Source: Xanthocytophaga flava
GTDB lineage: Bacteria; Bacteroidota; Bacteroidia; Cytophagales; 172606-1
DNA: 64,000 nt
Reading direction: 5' to 3'
NCBI GenBank assembly: GCA_030068525.1
Contig: JASJOS010000021.1
Coordinates: 1-64,000, forward strand
Positions 8,850 to 17,989 of the stretch are shown here, one piece after another; position 1 is the first letter of the stretch; each line of letters begins with the position of its first letter. Position numbers and translations under genes: made by a program. The notes below the pieces were generated by a model that saw only the letters and a program-made list of their open reading frames with translations, ran no database searches and was not told the origin of the DNA.

Positions 8850-9254
8850 ATGATTGCTTCTTCTATGAACGAGTCCTCTAGTAACGGATCTTCCAATCGT
8901 ATCCCGAACTTAAACCAACAGCTGGCTCACTTTACAGGCAGCGAATACTATTACCGTCACATGCTCTCCCGCCTCTACTATACGGAAGGGGTGCAGTATC
9001 TGGCCCAAACCTATCGCTGCTACTGGCTTTTGGACAAAATCCTGATTGAAGCCGCCCTGAATAAGAACCTGCTTAAAGAAGACTTTCAGGTTTGGAAACT
9101 TACCTGGCTCAGAGAAGACGTTTTTGAACTGCATTGTTTAGATGGAAATGACAGGGAACTATTTAAAGAAGTCATTCCCTACTCGGATTTTGTAGCCGAT
9201 CATCTCACATTGTGGTTTTCAGATGGAGTGCTGCTGCTGCCGACCGAGTATTAA
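8850..9254 (+). CDS. DUF6876 family protein
   Basis: This is an intact 134-residue soluble protein. Diagnostic features are LNQQLAHFTGSEYYYRH near the N-terminus, then VQYLAQTYRCYWLLDKI, a central KEDFQVWKLTW, and YSDFVADHLTLWFSDGVLLL at the C-terminus. The pattern (FTGxExYYRH, then a Y-W-L-L-D segment and a terminal D-x-L-x-L-W) matches DUF6876, a small Bacteroidota family that I associate with plasmids and integrative elements; its function is unknown. A terminator follows at 9275. A second, frameshifted copy sits at 13749-14141. The first 18 residues differ between copies, so the exact start (8850 or the ATG at 8865) is open. Confidence 0.8.
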   Translation: MIASSMNESSSNGSSNRIPNLNQQLAHFTGSEYYYRHMLSRLYYTEGVQYLAQTYRCYWLLDKILIEAALNKNLLKEDFQVWKLTWLREDVFELHCLDGNDRELFKEVIPYSDFVADHLTLWFSDGVLLLPTEY

Positions 9255-9274
9255 TAATTCTGAATAGTAAATTT

Positions 9275-9312
9275 AGAGGTAGGTGTGACAACCTGCCTCT
9301 ATTTATTTTTTC
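9275..9312 (+). terminator. rho-independent terminator after DUF6876 copy A
   Basis: The inverted repeat AGAGGTAGG / CCTGCCTCT has an 8-nt loop and is followed by ATTTATTTTTTC. The same hairpin follows copy B at 14162. Confidence 0.85.
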
Positions 9313-9353
9313 TTCCCACCGAATCCTGCTCCTAACCGGAATACTTACGGAGA

Positions 9354-9440
9354 ATTATAGAACGGAAAATTATAGAGTTGTTTATTAAACTCGTTGTTGT
9401 AATTGAAGTTATACAGCACTGTAATCTGAAAATATGAGGG
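9354..9440 (-). pseudogene. C-terminal tip of an outer-membrane beta-barrel gene (copy A)
   Basis: The minus-strand frame FQITVLYNFNYNNEFNKQLY ends with a short Y-N-S-P tail. It is nearly identical to the tail of the larger relic at 14248-14690. The alternating aromatic pattern at the C-terminus fits an outer-membrane barrel strand. Upstream of it the sequence is unrelated, so only the tip was carried with the DUF6876 module. Confidence 0.55.
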
Positions 9441-9644
9441 TTGTTGTGACATGCGTAAGAGTTTTAATAGCTTGTGCGGATTGGTTACTTCTGCTATGCA
9501 AACTTCTGCTATGCAACATAGTCCCGCTAGTTGAGAAGTGTTTGATTTTCTGTAGCGGACCCGCACCCATCCCAAACTCCTGCACTCGGAAAAAAGGGGC
9601 TGTATCATAAACTAATTGCAATTAGAAATATTGGAATTGCCAAG

Positions 9645-10233
9645 TCAAACGGGTGTAGCCAGGACAGAAGAGAGAACGTTTTGCCGCAGATCCCATTCAA
9701 GGGGTTTCGTTACAAATGGCCGGATTTTTACTCTAAGCTCAAAAAACAGCCTTATTAAGCCGATATCAAGGACGTAGTAAGTAAAGGCAATCATTGACCC
9801 AAGATTAATAGCAGTGCCTGATTTTCTTTGCTTCATATCCTGCAAAAACAAATGTGTAAGTGATGTTAATGAAGTACAATTGATTTGAATAATGTCCAAT
9901 TCGGATTTCAAATCGTTCTCTGCAAATTCCCAGCTGGAGCCTATGCTGGCATTGTTAATAAGAACATCTATTTGGATGTTTCTTCTTTGGGACTCATCAA
10001 ATAGTTGTTGTGGTGAGTTGTTGTGGTGAGCTGTTGTGGTGAGCTTGGACTACTCAAATCAGCCTCAATGTATTCAGCATTAACAGCATGACTTTTTGGA
10101 AGTTCATTGCAAAGTTGTTTCAACTTGGATTTGTTTCTTGCCACCAAAACTACGTTGTGTTTTTTGGCAGCAAATTCTCTTGGGTAGCTTCGCCAATACC
10201 GCCACTGGCTCCTGTGATTAAAGTGTAACTCAT
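9645..10233 (-). pseudogene. short-chain dehydrogenase/reductase (SDR) pseudogene
   Basis: It starts at an ATG (10231-10233) with MSYTLITGASGGIGEAT, the Rossmann TGxxxGIG motif. After a frameshift it continues with EFAAKKHNVVLVARNKSKL, an Asn/Ala region, then IIQINCTSLTSLTHLFLQDM and GTAINLGSMIAF. A 13-bp triplicated unit (10005-10044) and frameshifts break the frame, and the YxxxK part is absent or scrambled. Inactive. Confidence 0.8.
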
Positions 10234-10320
10234 TTTACCTTTATTATGTATTAGTAAAGGTAAAAAGGAAAAATGAGCTACTTGCAGTCAAAATGCCGAA
10301 TGTTGGGTGAGAAATGCTGA

Positions 10321-11241
10321 TCAGTTAAACGATGCCCTAAACTCCAACGGGGATAGTTTGGTCTTACTTTTGAACAACTTGCTGAAACTTTGGCTATGCT
10401 CAAAACCCAACTCATAAGCTATTTCGCTAACGGTAAGATTAGTAGTCGATAATTTTTCTTTGGCTTTTTCTATCAACTTTTCGTGGATATGCGTTTGGGT
10501 AGAGTTGCCGGTAAGTGATTTTAATAAGCTACCTAAATAGTTTGGAGAAAGATGCAACCGGTCTGCTAAATACTGGGCTGTAGGTGTACCTTTATCTATC
10601 AGATTGCCATCGTTGAAATAGTTTTCTAAAATGGTTTCTACTTTGTCAAGAATTTGATGATTGGTTTTGGCTCTGGTGATGAACTGCCTTTGATAAAATC
10701 GTTCGCAGTAACCAAGTAGTTGTTCTATTTGGGCAATGATGATATTTTGAGTAAACTTATCAATGGCAGAGTGGTACTCTCTTTGTATGTTTTTTAAAAT
10801 ATCAGTAATTACGGCTTCTTCTTTCTCAGACATAAACAGAGCTTCGTTTACATTGTAACCAAAAAACTCGTATCTGCTTATGGTCTTTGCCAAGTTGGTA
10901 TTCCAAAGAAAATCGGGATGAATAAACAATAAAAGACCCGAAGGTTTTATGGTTTGGGTTTTGTCTACAGTGATACTTACTACTTGCTTGGGAGCTACAA
11001 ATGTCATAAGCCCTTCATCAAAATCGTATTGCTGTTGACCATATTTAAACTTGCCCTGTATGTTTCTTTTTAAACCTACGGAATAAAAATTTTGTATCCA
11101 ACTAATTTCTGTTTCATCGGTATGGTACTCCACCATGCCATAATCTACCAAACTAACCAAGGGATGCTCAGGCTTAGGTAAGCCACTCATCTTATGAAAT
11201 TCGGCAATGGAATTGAAACGATAAATTTGTTTATTGCTCAT
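10321..11241 (-). CDS. AraC-family transcriptional regulator
   Basis: This is a regulator of about 306 residues; the ATG at 11241 (MSNKQIYRFNSIAEFHKMSG) matches the N-terminus of its paralogue at 61051. The N-terminal effector region includes LVSLVDYG and KYGQQQYDFDEGLMTFVAP. The C-terminal 100 residues form the double HTH: YLADRLHLSPNYLGSLLKSL and TVSEIAYELGFEHSQSFSKL. In this subfamily the gene usually sits beside redox enzymes such as SDRs. Here the SDR and DJ-1-like genes (13034-11336) lie upstream on the same strand, so it probably controls them. Ligand unknown. Confidence 0.9.
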   Translation of the reverse strand: MSNKQIYRFNSIAEFHKMSGLPKPEHPLVSLVDYGMVEYHTDETEISWIQNFYSVGLKRNIQGKFKYGQQQYDFDEGLMTFVAPKQVVSITVDKTQTIKPSGLLLFIHPDFLWNTNLAKTISRYEFFGYNVNEALFMSEKEEAVITDILKNIQREYHSAIDKFTQNIIIAQIEQLLGYCERFYQRQFITRAKTNHQILDKVETILENYFNDGNLIDKGTPTAQYLADRLHLSPNYLGSLLKSLTGNSTQTHIHEKLIEKAKEKLSTTNLTVSEIAYELGFEHSQSFSKLFKSKTKLSPLEFRASFN

Positions 11242-11335
11242 CTGTTCAACAGTAATGACAGGGCTTACGTGTTCGAAAAGCCCTGTCAAAGTTAAAATTT
11301 ATTTGATTTCCACTTAATGAATTTACTTGAATAAA

Positions 11336-12157
11336 TCAAAGTGATTGCTTTTTATTCAATAGCTCAATGATTGCCTTTGCCATTGGAATACTTGATGCCG
11401 GGTTTTGACCGGTTACCAGGTTGCCATCCACCATGATATAATTGCCCCAGTTTTTACCACAAGTATAATTGGCACCGTATTTTCTCAATGTGGAAGCCAA
11501 CAGCCAGGGCGCGTTGTCGGCAGTACCAAATTCAATTTCTTCTGCATCGCTGAAAGATGTCATATTTCTCCCTTTGAACAACCAGTTGCCTTTGCTGTCA
11601 ACAGCACTTAAAAAAGCACCCTGACCATGACATACTGCACCGATAATTTTTTTGGATTTATCTGCTGCAAAAAGCACCTTGCCCATGTCTTTATCTTTAT
11701 ACAAATCTTCAACAGGGCCATGGCCACCGGGAATGACTACAGCATCATATTCGGCCATATTAATTTCAGATAATTCCAAAGGATGAGTAAGTTCTTTGGA
11801 TAATGCAGTAATATAGTAAGAGAAGGCAAGTGCTTTTTCTGCTCCAACGGTAGCTACCTGAAGACTTTTAGGGTCTGCTGTAGGTTTTACTGCTCTTGGC
11901 GAAGCAATATCTACTGTGTATCCGGCATCAATAAATTCTTTATGCACGTCAACAAATTCTTCTGCCCAATATCCTGTAGGGTACTTTTCTCCATTCGCCC
12001 TTGTCCAAGTATCGGCAGCAGAAAGAACGATCAACACTTTTTTTGTAAGTTTTGTACCATTTGCTTTGGTACTTGCTGACTGTGAATAGGTGTTTGCAGT
12101 GAAGGCAGACCATAGCACCAAAAGTGCTGAAAGTGATTTTAAAATACTGCTTTTCAT
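11336..12157 (-). CDS. secreted DJ-1/PfpI (type 1 glutamine amidotransferase-like) protein
   Basis: The protein has 273 residues with an N-terminal signal peptide (hydrophobic SILKSLSALLVLWSAFTA, then NTYSQS), so it is probably exported. The DJ-1/PfpI fold is shown by VLIVLSAADTW, AVVIPGGHGPVEDL and the nucleophile elbow GAVCHGQGAFL (Cys about 181). The upstream Glu in HKEFIDAGY and the overall order resemble Hsp31-like class members, reported as glyoxalase or chaperone-type enzymes; the precise activity here is inferred only. It lies 28 bp after the SDR stop and 94 bp before the AraC gene, likely one unit. Confidence 0.85.
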   Translation of the reverse strand: MKSSILKSLSALLVLWSAFTANTYSQSASTKANGTKLTKKVLIVLSAADTWTRANGEKYPTGYWAEEFVDVHKEFIDAGYTVDIASPRAVKPTADPKSLQVATVGAEKALAFSYYITALSKELTHPLELSEINMAEYDAVVIPGGHGPVEDLYKDKDMGKVLFAADKSKKIIGAVCHGQGAFLSAVDSKGNWLFKGRNMTSFSDAEEIEFGTADNAPWLLASTLRKYGANYTCGKNWGNYIMVDGNLVTGQNPASSIPMAKAIIELLNKKQSL

Positions 12158-12185
12158 TTTTTTGAAATTTTAAATTGTCAGTAAA

Positions 12186-13034
12186 TTATTTTACGTAATC
12201 TGTTGATTTACTCAAGGTTTCATTGGCAGTAAGCGCATTTTGTAAGATTTCAATCTTGTTATTGGCCATACCGAATGAGTCTGAACCCATAAAGAAGTGC
12301 AATGGTGGATTTTCCATTTCCGCCAATTCAATAAACACTTCGGCTGCTTTGGTTGGGTCTCCCGGTTGATTACCTACCATTTGAGTTTCGTGCCATATTT
12401 CGGTGTTACGGGCTGCTGTGTAATCCGCAATAGGATTGGCGGCCAATTTCATAGAGCCTTCTTTAAGGAAGTTAGTGTTGAAATAACCCGGATAAACAAT
12501 TGTAGCTTTTACATTAAACTCTTTGGCTTCTACTGAAAGGGCTTCGGTTAAACCAACTACCGCGAATTTTGTAGCACAATACACCCCCCAACCCGGGAAT
12601 GCACCCAATAAACCGGCAATAGAAGAAATGTTGATAACATGCCCTGCCTTTTTAGCTCTGAAGTGTGGCATAATATTTCTGGTAACATTTAATAAACCAA
12701 ATACATTGATGTCAAAATTTTCTCTGGCTTCCGCATCGCTCATTTCTTCTAATGTACCTAATTGACCATAACCGGCATTGTTTACCAACACATCAATACC
12801 ACCGAAGGTGTTGATTGTATTTTCTATGGCTTCGGCTATGCTGGTTTCATTTAGCAGCTCTACCTGTAGTGGTAGAAAATCAGCATTGCCGGCACCAACC
12901 GCCTGGGTTAATGATTCTGCACTTCGTGAGGTAGCCGCTACTTTGTAGCCTTCTGAAAGCAACTTTTTCACAAGAGATAATCCTAATCCCTTTGAGGCAC
13001 CAGTTACAAACCAAACTTTTTTTGAGTTGTCCAT
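12186..13034 (-). CDS. short-chain dehydrogenase/reductase (SDR) oxidoreductase
   Basis: This is an NAD(P)-dependent classical SDR of 282 residues. The cofactor motif TGASKGLGLS lies at 11-20, an Arg/Ser region after strand 2 (ATSRSAESL) suggests NADPH preference, NNAGYG at about 85, the catalytic Ser in INISSIAG, and YCATK at about 155. After the core, the C-terminal part is long (YPGYFNTNF, then HETQMVG), as in SDRs acting on bulky carbonyls. First gene of the set with the DJ-1-like and AraC genes. Substrate unknown. Confidence 0.92.
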   Translation of the reverse strand: MDNSKKVWFVTGASKGLGLSLVKKLLSEGYKVAATSRSAESLTQAVGAGNADFLPLQVELLNETSIAEAIENTINTFGGIDVLVNNAGYGQLGTLEEMSDAEARENFDINVFGLLNVTRNIMPHFRAKKAGHVINISSIAGLLGAFPGWGVYCATKFAVVGLTEALSVEAKEFNVKATIVYPGYFNTNFLKEGSMKLAANPIADYTAARNTEIWHETQMVGNQPGDPTKAAEVFIELAEMENPPLHFFMGSDSFGMANNKIEILQNALTANETLSKSTDYVK

Positions 13035-13153
13035 TTTTTTTTAATTTTTGTTGTTGATAAATAATTACAATACAAAGATGCTGTGTTAAAAAAAAATGGA
13101 TGTAGCCGTATTAATGGTCGTTGTGCCGAAATCAACGATTAGGGTAAAAAATG

Positions 13154-13428
13154 GTGGAAAACGCGATCCGGCCCATCGCTTTAGGTAGAAAGAATTACCT
13201 GTTTGCAGCTAGTCATCAAGCGGCACAACAAGAGGCGATGATCTCGCAGTGATGATCTGGCAGTGATAGATTTATTCCTTCTTTGCCATCTGTAAGAAAG
13301 AGGATGTGAACCCTTTTCAATGGTTGAAATATACCCTGGAAAAGATCTATTTACACAAGATAGTTTGGAGGAATAAAATAGGTTGGAGGAATAAATATGG
13401 ATTCTTCTATGGGGATGATTTTGATTGA
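13154..13428 (+). pseudogene. IS66-family transposase C-terminal relic
   Basis: The plus strand reads VENAIRPIALGRKNYLFA then SHQAAQQEAM, the hallmark C-terminus of IS66 TnpC, followed after stops and a frame change by YSFFAICKKEDVNPFQWLK. A 16-bp duplication (GATGATCTCGCAGT-like, about 13228-13262) caused the break, and another duplication (GGTTGGAGGAATAAA) lies near 13365-13395. Inactive. Confidence 0.8.
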
Positions 13429-13700
13429 GCCATTATAACCCGTATGCATCTTCTCAAATGCCGTTTGTAAGATAAGTCCAGGATCTACCTGTGACTTATC
13501 TTTTTCCCGCCCACTACTATGTGACAGGTGAAAGCAAAGATAGATGAATAAAAAGGATCTTTTCAAGGATAAAGACTGCGTCCTGATTCCTATTTAGCCT
13601 GTCCACTATCCTCCTCGCCGTAAAACGGACCCAGCCCTGAAAACAAGAGTCCCCCTGCTAAATCCACCGAAAGCCGATCCTTTTTTTCATCCCATGTGAA

Positions 13701-13734
13701 GCTATCGCCTGACACAGGGTTAGGCCTCACTAAA
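13701..13734. repeat. leader repeat core, copy B
   Basis: A 34-bp exact copy of 8803-8836, again directly before a DUF6876 start. The more distal leader is replaced here by unrelated C-rich sequence, so this end of the leader is the part always kept with DUF6876. Confidence 0.8.
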
Positions 13735-13748
13735 ATCTTTTACTTTTA

Positions 13749-14141
13749 TGAATTCCAGTATGCATGCTTCTTCTAACGGATCTTCGAATCGTATCCCGAA
13801 TTTAAACCAACAGCTGGCTCACTTTACAGGCAGTGAATCGTATTACCGCCACATACTCTCTCGCCTCTACTATACGGATGCAGTATATGGCCCAAACCTA
13901 TAACTGTTACTGGCTTATAGACAAAATCCTCATTGAAGCAGCACTCAATAAGAACCTGCTTAAAGAAGACTTTCAGGTTTGGAAACTTACCTGGTTGAGA
14001 GAAGACGTTTTTGAACTGCATTGTTCAGATGGAAACGACAGGGAACTATTTAAAGAAGTCATTCCCTACTCAGATTTTGTAGCCAGTCATCTCACACTGT
14101 GGTTTTCAGATAGAGTGCTGCTGCTGCCATCTGAATATTAA
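13749..14141 (+). pseudogene. DUF6876 family gene, frameshifted copy B
   Basis: The N-terminal frame (MNSSMHASSNGSSNRIPNLN...FTGSESYYRH) and the C-terminal frame (YNCYWLIDKILIEAALNKNL to VLLLPSEY) are both clear and close to copy A, but in different frames. Alignment to copy A shows a 5-bp deletion in the segment TATACGGA|TGCAGTAT (around 13876). The downstream terminator and barrel tail are conserved. Translation would stop after about 50 codons. Confidence 0.85.
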
Positions 14142-14161
14142 TAATTCTGAATAGTAAACTT

Positions 14162-14200
14162 AGAGGTAGGTGTGACAACCTGCCTCTATTTATTTTTTCT
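14162..14200 (+). terminator. rho-independent terminator after DUF6876 copy B
   Basis: Same hairpin as at 9275: AGAGGTAGG / CCTGCCTCT followed by ATTTATTTTTTCTT. Confidence 0.85.
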
Positions 14201-14247
14201 TCCCACCAAATCCTGCTCCTAAGCGGAATACTCACGGAGAATTATAG

Positions 14248-14690
14248 AACGGAGAATTATAGAGTTGTTTATTAAACTCGTTATTGTTGTAATTGAAGTT
14301 ATACAGCACTGTAATCTGGAAAAACGATTTTCTTTCAGTGTTCATGTTTAATGACAATCCAGTCAGAGGATTCACCACCCAGTCACGTCTCTTCTCTATC
14401 ATCAGAATAAGGGTAATTCAACGCTTCGGTTTCGGCCTGTAAAAACAAAGGTTTATAGAGCCTTCTGGTTACAGATACCCTGCCTCCATATACATGCATC
14501 GGACCTGGTTTGCTACTCACCACTGGAGAAGCCAACCCTTCTTTATTGTAAATATAGTTAGGACCCAGGTCTGCTATTAGGTTGTCTGTGAAATTATAAC
14601 CCAACAGAGGAGAGGCATTGATTAGTAGCGGTTTGATCTGAAAGCTGACATTGCCAGCAAATACCCATTTTTATGGGCGCAGGTCAAACA
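14248..14690 (-). pseudogene. outer-membrane beta-barrel protein, C-terminal relic with frameshift
   Basis: The frame 14604-14383 reads GYNFTDNLIADLGPNYIYN and GGRVSVTRRLYKPLFLQAET, alternating hydrophobic and polar residues as in barrel strands, and ends at YSDDREET. A shifted frame continues DWVVNPLTGLSLNMNTERKS and FFQITVLYNFNYNNNEF. The last residues are a triplicated Y-N-S-P encoded by a microduplication (14238-14268). The N-terminal half is missing. It faces the DUF6876 gene tail to tail. Confidence 0.6.
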
Positions 14691-14784
14691 TCAAATGATG
14701 TACAATTTCAAAATTTTGAAATCACATAGTCACGCTTTATAATGACAGATGGTCAATGTCCTGGTTTCCTCCATTAACAAGCAA

Positions 14785-15813
14785 TTATGGTTTTAACAGC
14801 ACTTTACCCATAGGCCGTTGATCGGTCAGATATTTATGCGCATCGACAACGGATGTTAACGGAAAAACCTTGCTGATCACCGGTGTAATTTTACCTGATT
14901 CGACGAAGGCGAATACTCTTTCAATAACCTCTTTAAGATGTCGATTTTTGGCAGTGGTGGTATAAAGCCGAACCTTTCGGGAATTTGGGAGTAACTTTAA
15001 TACGAGAAGCGGCCAAACAGCTTTAAACAAACGCCATTTGGCATTCCCCTCTTTTTTCAACGCTTCTCCTACGCCGAAACTAATCAATTGGCCGTTTTTA
15101 TTCAATACCTTGTAGGACCGCCACAAATTTGAGCCGCCAATAGGATCAAATACCGCATCAATACCATTCCCGTTTTTTATAAGTATCTCTTTTACAAAAT
15201 CAGTTTGCGTATAATCGATCGGTATACCGCCTGCAACCGTTACTGTACTGACTTTATGGGTAGACACTGTTCCATAAGCAGTAATATTTAAAACCTTAGC
15301 CAAGCCAAGAACGGCAAGGCCTACTCCTCCCGCGGCTCCATGTATTAAAATGGAACTGCCCGCAGCTAATTTGGCTTTATTGACCAGAAGCTGATAGGCC
15401 GTTACATAATTAAGCATCGCACCAATGGCTTTCTCCGAAGTTATTCCTTGGGGCACAGCTACAATGATTTCACTGTCTATACATACGTATGAAGAATAAC
15501 CGTCCTTTAATGTAAGTGCTGCCACACGGTCGCCGGGCTTAAAACCATAAACCTTTGTACCAATAGCAACGATATGGCCTACTACATCATAACCGGGTGT
15601 CATCGGATATTCAACAGGGCTAATGCCTTCACGAAATAGGATATCGCCTAGGGCAACACCACAATATTCTACCTTTACCAGAACCTGGTCAGCATTTAGG
15701 GAGGGTAGATCTTCTTCAAAGATTTCGCAAACTTCAGCCGGCCCTGGCGTTCTGATAATCACCTTTTTATTTTTCAGGCCGCTCAGATCATATGGATTTT
15801 GAATCATGGTCAC
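14785..15813 (-). CDS. zinc-independent quinone oxidoreductase-like MDR enzyme
   Basis: This is a medium-chain dehydrogenase/reductase of 342 residues. The GroES-like part has VKVEYCGVALGDILFREG and YPMTPGYDVVGHIVAIG. The nucleotide-binding part has SILIHGAAGGVGLAVLGLAK, where AxxGxxG is typical of NADPH-dependent quinone oxidoreductases. The zinc-ligand GHE motif of alcohol dehydrogenases is absent, so it probably reduces quinones or enones with NADPH. The start overlaps the end of the DUF2147 pseudogene by 4 bp, indicating an operon, and the divergent HxlR regulator is the likely controller, possibly in response to electrophile or quinone stress. Confidence 0.88.
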   Translation of the reverse strand: MTMIQNPYDLSGLKNKKVIIRTPGPAEVCEIFEEDLPSLNADQVLVKVEYCGVALGDILFREGISPVEYPMTPGYDVVGHIVAIGTKVYGFKPGDRVAALTLKDGYSSYVCIDSEIIVAVPQGITSEKAIGAMLNYVTAYQLLVNKAKLAAGSSILIHGAAGGVGLAVLGLAKVLNITAYGTVSTHKVSTVTVAGGIPIDYTQTDFVKEILIKNGNGIDAVFDPIGGSNLWRSYKVLNKNGQLISFGVGEALKKEGNAKWRLFKAVWPLLVLKLLPNSRKVRLYTTTAKNRHLKEVIERVFAFVESGKITPVISKVFPLTSVVDAHKYLTDQRPMGKVLLKP

Positions 15814-16295
15814 AGATTTTTGATTTTTACACTTGAAAAGGAAACTGTTTTGCCAAGCAGTGTTATCCCAACATAGCCACGCACCAGCATACTATCAGGA
15901 CTATTCATTTTGATGATGCAGCTATAGTTTTCCCCACTTTTTAGATCATAGATTGTCCCGTTTTTCCATTCACTTCCATTATACACAAAGCCGGATAATA
16001 AGGGTAGGTTCCTGAGGTCTCTCAGCCTCAAAGCTGCATCTTTATTGTTGACATCTTTCCTTGAGGTTTTGCCATCGGCCTCATACATCATCGGCCTCAT
16101 ACATCATCGGCCTCATACATCATCGGCCTCATACATCTGTTTTGACCAAAGCAATATTCCGTTGAATGTATGGCCCTTTCTAAAAATCTCAATCTTCGAT
16201 TCCTTGTTTTCCATCAGCCAGGTACCCAGAATTTTATCTGGTAAATTTTCCTGTGCAAATCCGGTAAAAGCGAACAATACAAAAAGGGACAGCAT
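15810..16295 (-). pseudogene. DUF2147 secreted protein, interrupted by a four-copy 16-bp repeat
   Basis: The start (16295) encodes a signal peptide (LSLFVLFAFTGFAQE), then ILGTWLMENKESKIEIF and GILLWSKQMYEAD. The rest continues GKTSRKDVNNKD, LRNLPLLSGF and WKNGTIYDLKSGENYSC, the order seen in DUF2147 proteins. Between MYEAD and GKTS lies a 4 x 16-bp repeat whose second copy brings a TGA into frame. The three extra copies add 48 bp, so downstream frame is preserved but translation stops. A single-copy version would be intact. Overlaps the oxidoreductase gene by 4 bp. Confidence 0.82.
16073..16136. repeat. 16-bp tandem repeat, four perfect copies, inside DUF2147 gene
   Basis: The unit CATCGGCCTCATACAT is repeated four times exactly with no spacer. 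On the coding strand it reads M-Y-E-A-D-D-V-stop. Perfect identity suggests it is recent and able to change copy number by slippage. Confidence 0.95.
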
Positions 16296-16370
16296 TATTT
16301 CTTTTTCATAGTAATTATTTTCTTTTCAAAAATACTTACTATTGGTAATTAAAAGATACCAGTAAACTAA

Positions 16371-16397
16371 AGGTTACTAGTATCCTTTAGGTAACCT
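16371..16397. promoter_or_regulatory. candidate HxlR operator (inverted repeat)
   Basis: AGGTTAC (16371-16377) and GTAACCT (16391-16397) form a dyad between the divergent hxlR-type gene and the DUF2147/oxidoreductase operon, ending 8 bp before the regulator start. A related half-site TTGGTAATT lies at 16342-16350. HxlR proteins are dimeric winged-helix factors and usually bind such palindromes next to their own gene. Confidence 0.55.
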
Positions 16398-16405
16398 AAC
16401 TTTAA

Positions 16406-16786
16406 ATGGAACAGAATTGTATTGATATACGTGATCAGATAATGTCTCAAAAACTGGTAAAGTCAGTGGCTGACGCGTTGTATATCATTGGTGGCAAATG
16501 GAAACTGCCAATCATTATTGCGCTTTTTGCTCAAAGCAAACGATTTAATGATCTTAAAAGAGCAGTCGAAGGTATTTCCGCCCGGGTGTTGTCAAATGAA
16601 TTAAAAGATCTTGAAGCCAATGGTTTTATCAAGCGTAGAGTTTATGCAGAAGATACTCCGGTGACCGTTCTCTACGAACTTACCGAATATAGTAACAGTT
16701 TAGAAGAGGTTGTGCTTGCCCTCGGTAACTGGGGAGAATCGCATTTAATGAAATTAAAGACAGGATTAAAAGAAGTCCAGTCATAA
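16406..16786 (+). CDS. HxlR-family transcriptional regulator
   Basis: This is a small winged-helix regulator of 126 residues. The domain core YIIGGKWKLPIIIALFAQSKRFNDLKR followed by GISARVLSNELKDLEANGFI is the standard HxlR pattern. A Cys near the N-terminus (MEQNCID) could serve in redox or electrophile sensing, as known for some family members; that role is inference. It is divergent from the DUF2147 and quinone oxidoreductase genes, a frequent arrangement in which HxlR represses or activates the enzyme. Confidence 0.92.
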   Translation: MEQNCIDIRDQIMSQKLVKSVADALYIIGGKWKLPIIIALFAQSKRFNDLKRAVEGISARVLSNELKDLEANGFIKRRVYAEDTPVTVLYELTEYSNSLEEVVLALGNWGESHLMKLKTGLKEVQS

Positions 16787-16929
16787 ATATCATTTTTTCT
16801 GGTAGCTACTTCATGGACTTGTAATCCTTGTTGACTGGCACCAACTTATACTACAGATAGATGTTTTACTGGTTCAACCTGAGCGGTACAATTTGTATGA
16901 GGTGGTCCTAAAAATCAGGACACACGACT

Positions 16930-17884
16930 TGCGAGTGAATGAGATTAATGTGATAAAGTTGTTCAAATTCTGCTGGACTTTTATAGCCCAAAGCAGAATG
17001 TCTTCTGTTTCAATTATACTAAATTTCAAGCCCATGCGGTAGCCATTGTATTCAAAACATTCTGTTTTGGCATCGTCTACTGATAAGAAAGTTCCATTTT
17101 CTATCAGTTCGGCTTTAAAACGAGAAAAGAACGATTCAGCAATCTGAAACGTGAGTATCATCGGCTTTAGCATTATCATAAACCTGGTCAGCTCTAGACA
17201 TGCTTTGATTACATTACATACTTTGATTACATTTCCATTTTTTGATCAATGTTCTCAACTTTTTGAATACATATTGACCACCTTGATCAATGGATCAGAG
17301 ATGATCCAAAAGCAGGATAAATCCAGGTGTGGGTTTTCTAGTCTGTAATCCCATTTGTAAAGCTTCAATAACTAATTCTTCTTCCATGGTTTTACCTACT
17401 TGCTAACCCACTACATAACGAGAAAATAAATCTATCCAAGTGGCTAAATAAGCAAATCCGCCATTAATTAAAGGCAAATACGTTATATCTGATACCAGCC
17501 CATGCGGTAGTCATTAATCTGATTCGGTTTCTCTGCTCTTGTTTGATCCAAAAGCAAGTTAATGGATACCGCATGGGCTGGTGAATTGCGTTTTCCATGT
17601 TTGGATTGAGTGGTCTTTGGTACAAAGCTTTTAGGTTGAATAGCTTTTAATTCTTTCTCTTTCAGTACTTTTCGGATTTGATGTCTACCTATTACTCTGC
17701 CTTGAGCCATCAACTCTGCCTGTAAACTACGAGTTTCATAACGTCTTTTATGTTCCCAAAACAAATCTTCAATCTGTTGATACTGTTCCTGTTTTTGTTG
17801 GGAAACTGAATGGGTCTCTCCTTTCAGATAACGATAAAATCCGCTACGGCTTACACCCAACACTTGACACAAACGTTCTAGCAT
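16930..17884 (-). pseudogene. IS3-family orfB (integrase) pseudogene
   Basis: The intact N-terminal part (17884-17483) reads LCQVLGVSRSGFYRYLKG, IGRHQIRKVLKEKELKAI and a typical HTH_21-like segment. The rve catalytic core downstream is broken by frameshifts near 17480 and by stops; residual tail sequence near 16930-17050 reads EDILLWAIKV in a shifted frame (normal form HSALGYKSPAEFE). A duplicated 14-bp motif (AGCCCATGCGGTAG at about 17029 and 17498) marks the rearrangement. Confidence 0.82.
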
Positions 17885-17989
17885 CCTAGTCTGATTTCAA
17901 ATTCCTTGCTCCACAACTGTATCCACTCATATTTTTCCTTTAAGGAGATTTTGAAAAAATAGCTACTACTTTTTAACCTGTTACGTGTC

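Noticed and set aside
13351..13566. 71-codon minus-strand frame
   Set aside because: Runs antisense to the IS66 relic and across a duplication; no protein signal.
16073..16136. Repeat array considered as CRISPR
   Set aside because: Units abut without spacers and lie inside a gene; it is a simple tandem repeat.
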